DNA from: Phytoactinopolyspora halophila
GTDB taxonomy: Bacteria; Actinomycetota; Actinomycetes; Jiangellales; Jiangellaceae
Assembly: GCF_003287285.1 (NCBI RefSeq)
Contig: NZ_QMIG01000003.1
Location: 124,001 to 188,000 of the forward strand
DNA length: 64,000 nt
Reading direction: 5' to 3'
Of this stretch, positions 63,975 to 64,000 are shown one piece after another (the stretch's first letter is position 1; the number at the start of each line of letters is the position of its first letter). The notes beneath the pieces are model-generated. The model was given only the letters and a program-made list of their open reading frames with translations. It had not been told where the DNA came from and ran no database searches. The position numbers and the translations under genes were made by a program.

Positions 63975-64000
63975 CCACGAACTCGCCGGGCTCCGCGACC

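Overview
This is a GC-rich actinobacterial chromosome segment. It has the complete Pup-proteasome locus in the order and company seen in Mycobacterium: RecB-like nuclease, TrmI, ATPase, Dop, Pup, PrcB, PrcA, PafA, PafB, PafC, TatA, TatC, HelY, a 5'-3' exonuclease and an M24 peptidase. RbpA, Ppm1 and mostly GTG/ATG starts with few Shine-Dalgarno sites fit the same group. A filamentous or coryneform soil actinomycete (possibly Jiangellales-like; this is inference) is the best guess. No rRNA, tRNA, CRISPR array, transposon or phage gene was seen.

Layout. 1-7025: a carbohydrate import operon (GH15-like hydrolase cut by the window edge, ATPase, two permeases, binding lipoprotein, Gfo/Idh/MocA oxidoreductase). 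7120-11551: leftward Tat-exported metallophosphoesterase, PhyH dioxygenase and an orphan LuxR-type response regulator, with a 14-bp minisatellite between the last two. 11687-14666: leftward RecB-like nuclease, TrmI and an M50 site-2 protease. 14805-30332: the rightward Pup-proteasome, PafBC, Tat and HelY block, interrupted by an FKBP lipoprotein and a leftward DUF3866 gene. 30555-34127: exonuclease, M24 peptidase, and an SDR/TetR divergent pair with two tandem operators.

34204-42664: a lysine-catabolic cluster. An LrpA-like regulator converges on a leftward operon of L-lysine 6-transaminase, semialdehyde dehydrogenase, fused E1 2-oxoacid dehydrogenase and glutaryl-CoA dehydrogenase. A sarcosine/pipecolate-oxidase-family flavoenzyme is divergent from it. 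Read together, these enzymes give most of the route lysine -> aminoadipate semialdehyde -> aminoadipate -> 2-oxoadipate -> glutaryl-CoA -> crotonyl-CoA. 42716-44985: epoxide hydrolase and a WYL regulator. 45550-52739: Lnt, Ppm1, FxsA, RbpA, peptide deformylase, GDPD, GlyA (behind a ZTP-type riboswitch) and a DUF4282 membrane protein. 52787-59577: an amino-sugar locus (BadF-type kinase, RpiR regulator, SIS protein, NgcEFG-like importer without its own ATPase). 59766-63974: VOC protein, TetR/DrrAB-type exporter pair and a secreted protein at the window edge.

Two global observations stand out. First, fourteen genes have a TANNNT -10 hexamer ending only 6-9 nt before the start codon, so leaderless transcription appears to be the rule here; in three cases the stop codon of the upstream gene supplies the first bases of the -10. 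Second, Pup is encoded ending in Gly-Gly-Glu rather than Gly-Gly-Gln, so it needs no deamidation although Dop is present.
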